From Calditrichota bacterium (GTDB lineage: Bacteria; Calditrichota; Calditrichia; Calditrichales; Calditrichaceae), in NCBI GenBank assembly GCA_003854985.1, contig RQOG01000024.1, positions 1 to 64,000 on the forward strand: a stretch of 64,000 nt of DNA, read 5' to 3'. Below, piece after piece: positions 17,989-26,835 of the stretch (position 1 is the stretch's first letter; each line of letters begins with the position of its first letter). Position numbers and translations under genes: made by a program. A model generated the notes under the pieces. The model made no database searches. It saw nothing but the letters and a program-made list of their open reading frames with translations, and was not told the origin of the DNA.

Positions 17989-19865
17989 TATTGATTTCCC
18001 TCAGGCAGGATAGGTCTGATTTGCATTGGCGTTATAACATCAATATTAACCGGGGAAATGGCAGAGTCCACCGGCAGCGTATTAAGTGAATCTTTTTTGA
18101 CCACCGGTCTGGGGATCAAACGGCCGAAAAAATGCATTTCCATAAATTTACGTGCCATGGGCGCTGCAATGCCGCCGCCGCTTCCCGCATTCTCAACGAT
18201 TACAGCAACAGCGATTTCAGGCCTGTCGAAAGGAGCGAACCCCATAAACCAGGCATGAGTATCGCCATGAGGATTTTGCGCCGTTCCGGTTTTTCCCGCC
18301 GTTTCAATCTCCGGCACCTTGCCAAGCCAGCCTGTGCCGCCATCACATACCTGACGCATTCCTTCTCTTACAATATCATAAACTTCGTCAGAAATACCAG
18401 TTACATATTTTGTATCGGTAGGAAATACAATTTTTGATTTTTTACTGTAATCATAATAATAATCAACCAGATGCGGTGTATGATAGACGCCTTTATTAGC
18501 TAAAATCATGGCAAATTGCGCCAGTTGAATCGGCGTTACCAAAAGTTCTCCCTGACCGATAGCCAGGTTGGCCAGATTACCTTTAGTCCAACCATTAACT
18601 CCATATACTTTATTCATATATTCGGTAGTAGGAACAAGTCCGGTATTCTCATTAGGCAGATCAATCCCGGTGCGTTTACCGAATGCAAGCATTTTACTAT
18701 ATTTGGACCACTCATCCAAACCGATCTTTAGCCCCAGTTGCAGAAAATACACATTACAGGAATTTTTAATCGCACCTAAGAGATCCAATGTGCCATGTCC
18801 TTTCAGGTTCCAGCAGTGTATGGTTTTTCTGCCTATTTGAAAATAACCGGGACAATAGGCTTTCCATCTTGGCGTGATAATATTTTCCTGCAAAGCGGCA
18901 ATAGCGGCCACAATTTTGTAGGTAGATCCCGGAGGATAGGCGCTTTGAATAGCCCGGCTATACAGGGGATGACTCTGGTCCGACATCAGATTTAGCCAGA
19001 CATCCTGATCAATTTTACCGGCTAACATTCTGGGGTCATAATCCGGTTTACTTACCAGCGCCAATATGGCGCCATTGCGGACATCGATGGCGGCCAGCGC
19101 ACCGAGCTTATCTACAAATAAGGATTCGGCAAATAACTGCATGCGATAGTCGAGAAATAAATGCAGATCACTGCCGTGCAACGGCTGATGATTCTGGCTG
19201 GGATCGTATTGACCTAATTCTTTACCAGCGGCATCTACCCGAATATATTCGGCGCCTTTTACGCCCCTTAGATCGGAATCATATTTTTTTTCGATACCGC
19301 TTTTTCCGATCATATCTCCCGGTTCATACATTTCATTAACGGTATGTTCGCTCTTGGAAATTTCACCGATCGTTCCAAAGATATGCGGCGACATAACATC
19401 CGGAGGATAATATCGTTTGGGCTCGGTCATGGTGATCACCCCAGGCAGGGTAAGACGATTTTCTTCCAGTCTGACAAGTTGTTCATAATCTATATCGCGG
19501 GCAATAATCACGGGCCGAAATCCATATTGTTTTGTCAGCTGTTCTTTAATTTCATCAATATTCAATTTAAGAACATCACAGACAAATTGTATACTCTTCT
19601 CAGAGGCGTTTCTCGGAATGAGAGCGGCCATATAGGAAGCCCGGGAATCAACAAGAATATCTCCATCACGATCGTGTATTAATCCGCGAACCGGCGTCTG
19701 AACTATTTTTCTTACGAAATTATCCCGGGAGCGTTCTTCATACTGTTCTTGCTGCCCGATTTGCAGATTAATAAATCCCACGGCTAAAATAATAAAGGCA
19801 ATTCCCATAATACCGGAATATAGAAGTCGTTTTTGATGTAGCGCTAATTTATCGTTAAGTGTCAT
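17988..19865 (-). CDS. mrdA: PBP2 (MrdA) peptidoglycan transpeptidase
   Basis: This is the elongation-specific class B penicillin-binding protein (625 residues) that crosslinks wall made by RodA. A single membrane anchor lies at about 13-31, a dimerisation/pedestal domain follows, and then the transpeptidase domain with STYK (in YPPGSTYKIV), SCN (in KNSCNVYF) and KTG (in ETAGKTGTAQ). The extended N-terminal region with the GKSGIEKKYDSDLRG element is typical of PBP2. It overlaps mreD upstream and rodA downstream by one base each, so the set is translationally coupled. Confidence 0.96.
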   Translation of the reverse strand: MTLNDKLALHQKRLLYSGIMGIAFIILAVGFINLQIGQQEQYEERSRDNFVRKIVQTPVRGLIHDRDGDILVDSRASYMAALIPRNASEKSIQFVCDVLKLNIDEIKEQLTKQYGFRPVIIARDIDYEQLVRLEENRLTLPGVITMTEPKRYYPPDVMSPHIFGTIGEISKSEHTVNEMYEPGDMIGKSGIEKKYDSDLRGVKGAEYIRVDAAGKELGQYDPSQNHQPLHGSDLHLFLDYRMQLFAESLFVDKLGALAAIDVRNGAILALVSKPDYDPRMLAGKIDQDVWLNLMSDQSHPLYSRAIQSAYPPGSTYKIVAAIAALQENIITPRWKAYCPGYFQIGRKTIHCWNLKGHGTLDLLGAIKNSCNVYFLQLGLKIGLDEWSKYSKMLAFGKRTGIDLPNENTGLVPTTEYMNKVYGVNGWTKGNLANLAIGQGELLVTPIQLAQFAMILANKGVYHTPHLVDYYYDYSKKSKIVFPTDTKYVTGISDEVYDIVREGMRQVCDGGTGWLGKVPEIETAGKTGTAQNPHGDTHAWFMGFAPFDRPEIAVAVIVENAGSGGGIAAPMARKFMEMHFFGRLIPRPVVKKDSLNTLPVDSAISPVNIDVITPMQIRPILPEGNQ

Positions 19866-20353
19866 TAATCTTCAGAAAAATATTTTCCACTTAAAATATT
19901 AATCACAAACAGCATTGCCGTTGAATAAATGGTATTGGGAAAAACACGGCTAAAAATCAAATACGTATAGGACAAATCGGTCTTATACTGAAAGAAGAAG
20001 AAGGTTATCAATTCGTGAATGAAAATGAATAACATGAACCACAAATAATAGGAAGTGCCTTCCAGCTTAAGCGTTTTTACTTTACCGCCGGCATAACCGG
20101 CGATGGCTTTAGGCAGCGCGGTTATACCGATAGGAAGACTGGTCAATGAATCCTGAAGCAAACCTAATATAAAACCGGCTGTGCTGCCTTTTACGGCTCC
20201 GAATCGTTTTCCCACCAACAAGACGATGATCAATACAAAATCCGGCCGCCAAAAATTAATTTCGATGAAAGGGACAAACAGACTTTGTACGATAACGCTG
20301 GTAAAACCGAAAATAAAAATTGTAAAAATGAAATATTTAATTTCCTGATCCAT
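19865..20353 (-). CDS. mreD: MreD rod shape-determining membrane protein
   Basis: This is a small polytopic membrane protein of 162 residues with about five hydrophobic helices. It contains the weakly conserved MreD elements FIEINFWRPDFVLI and GAVKGSTAGFILGLLQDSL. MreD works with MreC, RodA and PBP2 in the elongasome. It overlaps the 3' end of mreC by 17 bases. Sequence similarity within MreD is low; placement supports the call. Confidence 0.9.
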   Translation of the reverse strand: MDQEIKYFIFTIFIFGFTSVIVQSLFVPFIEINFWRPDFVLIIVLLVGKRFGAVKGSTAGFILGLLQDSLTSLPIGITALPKAIAGYAGGKVKTLKLEGTSYYLWFMLFIFIHELITFFFFQYKTDLSYTYLIFSRVFPNTIYSTAMLFVINILSGKYFSED

Positions 20354-21143
20354 TTTTCTCCAAAGCCTGTAATATAAATACTTCTTCCAGTTTACTAAAA
20401 CTAACAGATGGTTTAACCGTTACTGTCTGGAATAAATTTTCTTCGTTCTTTTTAGAATCCGTTACTACGCCAACCTTTATATTGGGCGGAAATATTGAAC
20501 TCATACCCGAAGTGATGATTACATCGCCCGTTAATATATCCACGGTATTCGGAATATAATTGAGGTATAATCCGCTGCCGCCATCCCAGGAAATTATGCC
20601 TAATTCTCTGTTTCTCTGCACACGGACGCTAACCCGGTTATTCGGATCTAACAAATGGTCGCAAATAGCATATCTTCCGGCGATTTTTACAATTTTCCCT
20701 ACCAGACCTTCTGCGCTCATTACGGCCATATTCTCGGATACTTTATCAATATCTTCGGTTGAAAGTAAAAAGCCGGTTACAACATCCTGGGGGCTGTGGC
20801 CGATTACTTTTGCCGGTACGAAGTCGTATTCAAGCTGGTGTTTAAACTGCAACAATTGGCGAAGGCGTATGTTTTCCAAAAGTGCATCTTCAAGCTGGTA
20901 TTTTTCATAAGCAAGGCGGGTATTTTGTTTTCTTAATTCACGGTTTTGGTCGTAAAGAGAAAAATAGGAACCGATTGCCTCAAGCTTTTCATTAAAGTAA
21001 CCAAAAAAATAAAGCGTCGAAGAACGCAATCCATCCATAATCTGGTTATCGCCTGAGGTAATAAAAATCATGGAAGCCAGAATATAAACGGCCAGAAGAA
21101 GTGATTCGCGAAATCGTGAAATAAAATGCGTAATGCTGGTCAC
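20337..21143 (-). CDS. mreC: MreC rod shape-determining protein
   Basis: This is a bitopic periplasmic scaffold of 268 residues. One membrane segment lies at about 14-30, a coiled coil at about 60-95 (NRELRKQNTRLAYEKYQLED), and then two beta domains with AKVIGHSPQD, EGLVGKIVKI and the GDVIITSGMSSIFPPNIKVG motif typical of MreC. MreC activates PBP2-RodA. The gene lies 44 bp after mreB. Confidence 0.95.
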   Translation of the reverse strand: MTSITHFISRFRESLLLAVYILASMIFITSGDNQIMDGLRSSTLYFFGYFNEKLEAIGSYFSLYDQNRELRKQNTRLAYEKYQLEDALLENIRLRQLLQFKHQLEYDFVPAKVIGHSPQDVVTGFLLSTEDIDKVSENMAVMSAEGLVGKIVKIAGRYAICDHLLDPNNRVSVRVQRNRELGIISWDGGSGLYLNYIPNTVDILTGDVIITSGMSSIFPPNIKVGVVTDSKKNEENLFQTVTVKPSVSFSKLEEVFILQALEKNGSGN

Positions 21144-21187
21144 AGGTTTCGTGCCATTATTTTTGATACCGGTCGTATTAAATTTTT

Positions 21188-22222
21188 TTATGCTGATCTG
21201 CGGTGCCGGAGAATAACTTTCTCATATTTTTCCGGCTCGTCCAATATTTTCCCGCAGCCACGCGCCACACAAGTCAAAGGATCCTCAGCAACATGAATGG
21301 CCATTGAGGTTTCCTCTCTTAATCTGGCGTCGAGATTTTTTAATAAAGCGCCGCCTCCGGACAAAATTATGCCTCTGTCAAGTATATCGGAAGCTAATTC
21401 CGGCGGAGTTCTTTCCAGGGATAATTTTATCGCTTCAACTATAGCGTTTATGCTGTCACTCAAAGCTTCGCGGATTTCAGCGGAACTGATTTCTATTGTT
21501 TTAGGAATGCCATCCACGAGATCCCGGCCTTTAACTTCGGTTTTAATTTCTTCATCTAATTTATAGGCGCTGCCAATATTGCATTTTATGTCTTCTGCGG
21601 TTTTTTCACCGATAAGTAAATTAAAATTTTTCTTGAAATACTGTATAATGGAACTATTCATTTCATCACCACCAACCCTGATGGAAGTGTGATTAACAAT
21701 TCCATTTAAAGATATAACCGCGATTTCTGAAGTTCCTCCGCCTATATCCACAATCATGTTGCCGATAGGTTCTTCAATTTCCAGCCCGACCCCTATGGCA
21801 GAAGCCATCGCTTCGGCAACAAGATCAACTTCACGGGCGCCTGCTCTTTCGGCTGAATCGCGAACGGCGCGTTTTTCTACTTCCGTGATACCCGAAGGTA
21901 CACAAACTATGATTTTGCCGATCATCATGCGGTTTACATTGGCTTTTTTAATAAACTCACGCATCATAATTTCGGTCGCTTCAAAATCGGCTATAACTCC
22001 GTCTTTGAGCGGCCTGATCGTTATAATATCCTGATGCGTTCTGCCCAGCATTTGTCTGGCTTCGTTTCCAACAGCGACAACCTTATCCGTATTCTCTTCC
22101 AGAGCAATAATGGATGGTTCATTGACAATGATGCCTTTACCCTTCACATAAATCAGAGTATTTGCGGTTCCGAGATCAATCCCGATATCGGAAGAAAGAA
22201 AGTTAAAGAATGAAAATCCCAT
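21188..22222 (-). CDS. mreB: MreB actin-like cell shape protein
   Basis: MreB is an actin-fold ATPase that guides lateral wall synthesis under the inner membrane. Phosphate 1 motif DIGIDLGTANTLIY is near the N-terminus, phosphate 2 is IVDIGGGTSEIAVI, and the adenosine motif is LSGGGALLKNLD. I choose the ATG at 22222 (start MGFSFFNFLSSDIGIDLG, 344 residues) because AAGGA stands just upstream and its amphipathic start is MreB-like; an in-frame TTG at 22249 would add nine residues. It leads the mreBCD-mrdA-rodA operon. Confidence 0.97.
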   Translation of the reverse strand: MGFSFFNFLSSDIGIDLGTANTLIYVKGKGIIVNEPSIIALEENTDKVVAVGNEARQMLGRTHQDIITIRPLKDGVIADFEATEIMMREFIKKANVNRMMIGKIIVCVPSGITEVEKRAVRDSAERAGAREVDLVAEAMASAIGVGLEIEEPIGNMIVDIGGGTSEIAVISLNGIVNHTSIRVGGDEMNSSIIQYFKKNFNLLIGEKTAEDIKCNIGSAYKLDEEIKTEVKGRDLVDGIPKTIEISSAEIREALSDSINAIVEAIKLSLERTPPELASDILDRGIILSGGGALLKNLDARLREETSMAIHVAEDPLTCVARGCGKILDEPEKYEKVILRHRRSA

Positions 22223-22279
22223 CGAGCAGCCCGTCCTTATCCGGTTCAACCTTATTTTAATAAGTTATTTAAATTCTTG

Positions 22280-22308
22280 AATTTAAAAAAAGTAATTAAC
22301 CGAGTCAA
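22280..22308 (-). promoter_or_regulatory. Candidate sigma-70 promoter of the mreB operon
   Basis: Read on the - strand, TTGACT (plus 22303-22308) and TAAATT (plus 22280-22285) are separated by exactly 17 bases. They lie in the gap between the LD-carboxypeptidase stop and mreB, with a start site expected near 22273. Five of six and four of six bases match the consensus. Confidence 0.5.
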
Positions 22309-22327
22309 TGCAATGAAGTTCCATTTA

Positions 22328-23248
22328 TCAAGAAAAAATATTATTAATTACTACTATTTTTTCATTTAAATCCAATCTGCCTTTAACGCCTATGGGTAAA
22401 GTGAACTTTCGGGTACTATGACCATATGGAAAATTATATAGAACAGGATAAGGACAAGTGGAAAAATAGTCCTGCAGGACAATCTTTGTAGTCACCTGAT
22501 CTTTTAAATTATCCTCGGCTTCACAGTTCTCGAATCGCCCGATAATTAAACCGCGGATTGAATCTAGAATACCCGCTTGTTTTAACTGTGACAGGTTTCG
22601 GTCCACTTTATAAGGCGCATCGCCCACATCTTCAATAAAAAGTATCTTATCCGCGTAGTCTGGAGAGTATGGCGTTCCCAAAAGATGGACGATCATGGAT
22701 AAACAACCTCCGACCAAAACGCCTTCTGCCGATCCCGGATTCCATATTTCGGTATTTTCTTCCGTTACCCGGTACTCATAAATATCATTCGTATTGTAAA
22801 TTTGATTCCAGAAATGCTTCATTGTAAACGGGTCGGGTTGGCCGGCAAAATCTGTTGCCAGCATGGGTCCGGATAAGGATGGGACAGCGCATTTGTGCCA
22901 GATGGCTAATTGCAGAAAGGTAATATCGGAATAGCCGATTAATAATTTCGGATGGCGGGCGATTAGTTTGTAATCGATTTTATCCAGCAGGCGTAACGAT
23001 CCCCAGCCGCCACGGGCGCACAAGATGGCTTCTAATGTTTTATCTTTGAACATATTGTTAAGATCGGCGGCGCGTTCCTTATCGGTACCTGCAAAATATA
23101 AATGCTTTTTATATACGGCTTCTCCGCTGATAATTTTATGCTTGTCCTTTTGCAGGTTATATATTCCGGATTGTATTTTTTTTTCATCGGCCGGAAAAGC
23201 CGGAGCTATTACGCCGAACGTGGAAGGATTATTTATTTTCTTTAACAA
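22328..23248 (-). CDS. LD-carboxypeptidase, peptidase family S66
   Basis: This is a muropeptide-recycling LD-carboxypeptidase that removes D-Ala from tetrapeptides in the cytoplasm (family knowledge). The 306 residues contain the family landmarks: GVIAPAFP at the start, CARGGWGSLRLL, the nucleophile elbow GYSDIT, VGGCLSMIVHLLGTP, the catalytic Glu region FIEDVGDAPYKVDR, and a C-terminal catalytic His in FPYGHSTRKF. The start is TTG with AGGGA upstream. It sits behind the elongasome operon, in keeping with a cell wall role, but has its own spacing. Confidence 0.92.
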   Translation of the reverse strand: MLKKINNPSTFGVIAPAFPADEKKIQSGIYNLQKDKHKIISGEAVYKKHLYFAGTDKERAADLNNMFKDKTLEAILCARGGWGSLRLLDKIDYKLIARHPKLLIGYSDITFLQLAIWHKCAVPSLSGPMLATDFAGQPDPFTMKHFWNQIYNTNDIYEYRVTEENTEIWNPGSAEGVLVGGCLSMIVHLLGTPYSPDYADKILFIEDVGDAPYKVDRNLSQLKQAGILDSIRGLIIGRFENCEAEDNLKDQVTTKIVLQDYFSTCPYPVLYNFPYGHSTRKFTLPIGVKGRLDLNEKIVVINNIFS

Positions 23249-23370
23249 GGTAGCAATCCCTATTTATTTTTGGGGAAAATAACAAAATAAAAGGTACAAT
23301 GAAATTGTATAAATATTAAATTATCATCATGGTAAGGCTGAATAATCAATAGACGCCCGGATTAAATAAT

Positions 23371-24042
23371 TTATAGGCGATCATCAGCCATTTTTTTCAT
23401 CATTTCATGATAAACATGAATCATCCAGATCGGGCCTAAAACAGGCACAAGCAGGTTTAAAACAGGCGTCAGATTCATCAGGGTGATCACAATACCTCCA
23501 AGATAAATCTGGCTTTGATAGCGTTTTCTTAATCCGGTCGTTGCTGGTTTACCGAGATGATAACCGGCTGCTGTTTCGAAAAACTCCCGGCCTAAAAGAT
23601 AACTATTAAGCAAAACAGAGATAATAAAACCTAATCCGAAAAGATAAAAGGGAAGTATGATCAGGTTGAGAAACAGTGCCCAAATGGTAAATTTGATATC
23701 ATGCCACAAATCCGGCCAGAATTTAACGTCTTCCATAAGCGCCGCATCAGGGTAGTATGTCATTTCCACTTTGTGTATAATTCTTTCCTGGAAAATACCG
23801 CCAATCAAAACGGTTAGCGCCGGCAGCATAAACCAGCCGCCAAGGCCGCTTAAAACGCCCGCGGTAATGGTGATTGCCGTATTGATCCATCCGGTTTCAA
23901 AATCAGAGAGATAGGCGGTAAGCCATGTGATCCCTATGATCAAAAGGATAATGACCAAAACCGCCAGCAGGGCGCATAAAATAATTATACCGATCAGGCG
24001 GGCTTTAAAAAGTGACAGGAAAGTTTTAATAATAGGAAACAA
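23371..24042 (-). CDS. EI24/CysZ-family membrane protein
   Basis: This is a polytopic inner-membrane protein of 223 residues with four to six hydrophobic helices. It has the EI24/CysZ pattern: a cytoplasmic N-terminus, FQERIIHKVEMTYYPDA after the first helices, a NSYLLGREFFETAAGYH segment, and a late LTPVLNLLVPVLGPIWMIH helix. CysZ imports sulfate, but many relatives have no known cargo, so I give no substrate. The TTG start is served by GGAGG inside the end of the upstream peptidase gene, implying coupling. Confidence 0.75.
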   Translation of the reverse strand: MFPIIKTFLSLFKARLIGIIILCALLAVLVIILLIIGITWLTAYLSDFETGWINTAITITAGVLSGLGGWFMLPALTVLIGGIFQERIIHKVEMTYYPDAALMEDVKFWPDLWHDIKFTIWALFLNLIILPFYLFGLGFIISVLLNSYLLGREFFETAAGYHLGKPATTGLRKRYQSQIYLGGIVITLMNLTPVLNLLVPVLGPIWMIHVYHEMMKKMADDRL

Positions 24043-24048
24043 TTAAAA

Positions 24049-24590
24049 TCAACCTCCGAAGCGGTTTTTCATTTCCCTGTCAATTTGCTCCAGAGTATAT
24101 TGTCTGGCCGGACTGGAAATGGATTTCATCTGCACATGAGGCCAGTCTCTGAAGTTAGTCCAGAAACCGCCGGCTGTAAGGCCTAAGGAACGAGCTTTTT
24201 CCGCGTAATTATGATAGCCGTTAATGCCGTTAATTTTTTCCGGACGGACCATTCGGCATTATCATCAATCAGCCAAAAACAGTCCACCGCTTCGCCCCAT
24301 TGATGCCAGGACAAACCGGGGATAGCATTGGTTACATGGCGGCCGTTCTGCGGACCAACGCTTTCGATGCAATATGCCAAAAAAGGCGCGCCTTTGCGCT
24401 TGAGATAAGAAATTTTTTCTTTAATCTCTTTTGTAGAACGGGATTGCCGCCAGAGTATACCCTGTTCAAAAGGCGTCCGCAGGGTAAAAAACGGACGCAT
24501 GGGATAACCGGAATCACTGCATAGTTTTAATAATGATTCTACCTGCGTTTTGAAAACTGGAATCAGATCGTTTAAATCGCGTGACATCAC
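24049..24590 (-). pseudogene. M15-family peptidase (L-Ala-D-Glu / D-Ala-D-Ala type) with frameshift
   Basis: This is a peptidoglycan peptidase of the M15 type, about 180 residues if the frame is restored. The first frame (24183-24590) carries the zinc motif GLSWHQWGEAVDCFW (His and Asp). The second frame (24049-24252) carries NGYHNYAEKARSLGL, GGFWTNFRDWPHVQ (second zinc His) and a C-terminal tail. The frames join if one base is added at the A6 run on the coding strand (plus T6, 24234-24239), giving a continuous domain. The break is therefore a one-base loss in a homopolymer: a sequencing error or recent mutation. No signal peptide is obvious. Confidence 0.85.
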
Positions 24591-24619
24591 TTACCCCCTT
24601 TTAAAATTACCACCTTCAT

Positions 24620-25165
24620 TTAAGGTTGTTTAAATAAAAATTTATCAGCGTTTATGCCGATGTTATGGATGATCTTTAACATTGGCGTGGCATTTTTACC
24701 CGCTCTTATGGTTTGTATTAAGACGAATAAAGCGGCCGCAGCCCAAATAACTGGATACCATAAGGAAATATAATTATCCACGGTATTGGCGATGAGAATA
24801 CTGCCTGTAGGAAGAATCAATAAAACAGCGCTGATTAAACCGGGCGCATATTCCCGGAAATAAACCGTCCAGAATATATGCTGAACCGCGTTCAACATAA
24901 CCAGAATAATCGCCGGTAAAAAGATATAAGCCGCAGCCGCCTGATCTGCTGAGAACGCTGCCACAGATACCCATATCAAGCCGGTTATACAGATAATTAA
25001 AATCCACAGACGCGATCTTTTAGGAGTTGTTCCCGCTGGCAGTCCTGTGAAATGCTTATCTTCGAATTTAAAAATATTCCATTCTTCCAGTTCGTGAATA
25101 ACAAAGAAAAAATAGAATATCCAGGAACCGGTGATAAAATCAATGTTTGATATTATTCTTTCCAT
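24620..25165 (-). CDS. HXXEE-domain membrane protein
   Basis: This is a membrane protein of 181 residues with about five helices. The first helix carries the family signature FFVIHELEEW (His-x-x-Glu-Glu), and a later helix has NAVQHIFWTVYFREYAPG with a second conserved-looking His. HXXEE proteins (Pfam family of that name) are uncharacterised; the buried His and Glu suggest metal binding or catalysis in the membrane, but no function is established. The neighbours (M15 peptidase, beta-barrel protein) give no firm clue. Confidence 0.75.
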   Translation of the reverse strand: MERIISNIDFITGSWIFYFFFVIHELEEWNIFKFEDKHFTGLPAGTTPKRSRLWILIICITGLIWVSVAAFSADQAAAAYIFLPAIILVMLNAVQHIFWTVYFREYAPGLISAVLLILPTGSILIANTVDNYISLWYPVIWAAAALFVLIQTIRAGKNATPMLKIIHNIGINADKFLFKQP

Positions 25166-25271
25166 ATAGGCGCTTCAAATTTATCATATAATAATTCTTA
25201 TTGCTACTTCAAATAAAATAAAATTCAATTTGAACTGATTACTATATACATTCATCAGGCGCTGAATTCAG

Positions 25272-26012
25272 TTATATTTTCCGGCAGGGATGTATTCCAC
25301 CAAAACCTATTAATAACCGGGCATAGGGACCGGTAATAGCTATCGCCGGCGCTCCGGACAGACTTTTCCGGCCCATCATCCATTTACCCTGCTCCAAATC
25401 CAGGATATAACCAATACGGAATCCAACAATCCACACAGAGCAGTGCTTTTCTTCTTTATTTATTTTCCTTTGATAATCCGCTCCCAATGAAAAATTGAGC
25501 AGCATACTCAATATCGAAATTTCGGAATTCCTTCCGGGATCATCAAGTACATCATTAAAGGAAGGATTACTCTTTTCTTCTATCTTCAGACGTATACCCC
25601 CGCCTCCAAAACCAATCATAGGATATAAACTCAGATGGGCCGATTGGTGCAGAAAATATCCCAGATTAAGAAATCCGTATCCACCCTTTACAGAGATCCT
25701 GTATGTGGAGTTTTCTGATTCTCTGGGTAAAAATCCATGTCCTTCACCTCCAATAATCCATCGATTTTTAAAAATATGCCCTCCACCGCCGAAACCAAGA
25801 AAATCATCGGAAACTTTCGGGTAACCGCTTGTCTGCAACCTGGAATTTAAGGCGCCGAAATCGAAACTGCTGCCACCGAACATAAAATAGCCTCTGCCCT
25901 GCCAATGTTTATTAACCAGACAGGAATCCCGTCCATAAACATCAGCAGAAATTATAAAAACAGTTAAGACTGATAAAATCATACGGTTATAAATTTTATT
26001 TTTCCAGAACAT
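25272..26012 (-). CDS. Predicted outer-membrane beta-barrel protein, unknown role
   Basis: This 246-residue protein has an N-terminal signal peptide (about 10-27, cleavage after DVYG or nearby). It then alternates glycine-rich turns and amphipathic strands such as FLGFGGGGHIFKNRWIIGGEG and YPMIGFGGGGIRLKIEE. The pattern is that of a small eight- to ten-stranded outer-membrane barrel. I cannot name a family. The ATG has a good Shine-Dalgarno (AGAGGAG). Two cysteines near the mature N-terminus region and one near the C-terminus are unusual for a barrel. Confidence 0.6.
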   Translation of the reverse strand: MFWKNKIYNRMILSVLTVFIISADVYGRDSCLVNKHWQGRGYFMFGGSSFDFGALNSRLQTSGYPKVSDDFLGFGGGGHIFKNRWIIGGEGHGFLPRESENSTYRISVKGGYGFLNLGYFLHQSAHLSLYPMIGFGGGGIRLKIEEKSNPSFNDVLDDPGRNSEISILSMLLNFSLGADYQRKINKEEKHCSVWIVGFRIGYILDLEQGKWMMGRKSLSGAPAIAITGPYARLLIGFGGIHPCRKI

Positions 26013-26040
26013 AATCAGATCTCCTCTTTTAAATAATTAA

Positions 26041-26595
26041 TTATTTTAACAACGCTGACCATTCAAATGTTGATTTAGAATGATCTGTAATTTGAAAACC
26101 TGCCCGGACAGCCTGCTCCAGCGTATAGTCAAAATCCTTTTTGGAGACATGAAACAGGCGCGGTTCAACCAACAGGAATTTGCCGTTTTTATTAAGAAGC
26201 GTTTTCAGTTCTCTGAACAGCCCGGCCTTATCCGGCGCTTCGTGTACCATATAATAGGCCAGGATAAAATCCACTTTACCGGTTAAACCGATTTTGTCTT
26301 TATCACATTTATGGAATAGTATTCGGTTGTCGAGAACCGTTCCGAAAGTCTTTTTTTTGACTTTTTGCAGCATGCCTTCCTGTAAATCCGCGGCAATGAC
26401 TTTACCGTTTTCTCCAACCATATCGGCCAATGGAATGGAAAAAAATCCCGGACCGCAACCCAAATCCAAAACGGCCATTCCTTCCTTGATATAAGGTTTT
26501 AGAATACTATATGGATTCTGAATCCATTTTCTCATTTTACTATCCAGACTGCCGGCCATTTCCACCGGGCAGACCCGGTTTTTATCCTTAGCCAT
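26041..26595 (-). CDS. Class I SAM-dependent methyltransferase
   Basis: This is a small Rossmann-fold methyltransferase of 184 residues. SAM-binding motif I is VLDLGCGPGFFSIPLA (about 43-58), the acidic residue of motif II is in VIAADLQEGML, and the later strand is DFILAYYMVHEAPD. It has the UbiE/YcgJ-like small methyltransferase layout. The substrate cannot be told from the sequence. AAAGGTG precedes the ATG. Confidence 0.85.
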   Translation of the reverse strand: MAKDKNRVCPVEMAGSLDSKMRKWIQNPYSILKPYIKEGMAVLDLGCGPGFFSIPLADMVGENGKVIAADLQEGMLQKVKKKTFGTVLDNRILFHKCDKDKIGLTGKVDFILAYYMVHEAPDKAGLFRELKTLLNKNGKFLLVEPRLFHVSKKDFDYTLEQAVRAGFQITDHSKSTFEWSALLK

Positions 26596-26835
26596 AGTTC
26601 ACCTTTCTTTTAAGCGTAACAGTTTTTGTTTTACTGCTGTATAATTAATCCAAATGCTATAATTTTGAAAGAAAAAAACGACAGACGGCCGAAATGAAAA
26701 GACGAACGGATAAAAAACTAAGTTGTAAATACCAGGCGGCAAATCCCGGATACCGATAGGCAGCGTTCAAATCAAAAAATATTTTGTTGTGCTATTTCCA
26801 TTGACTTCACTCTGCCGGCTATCCTAAATTTTGCC

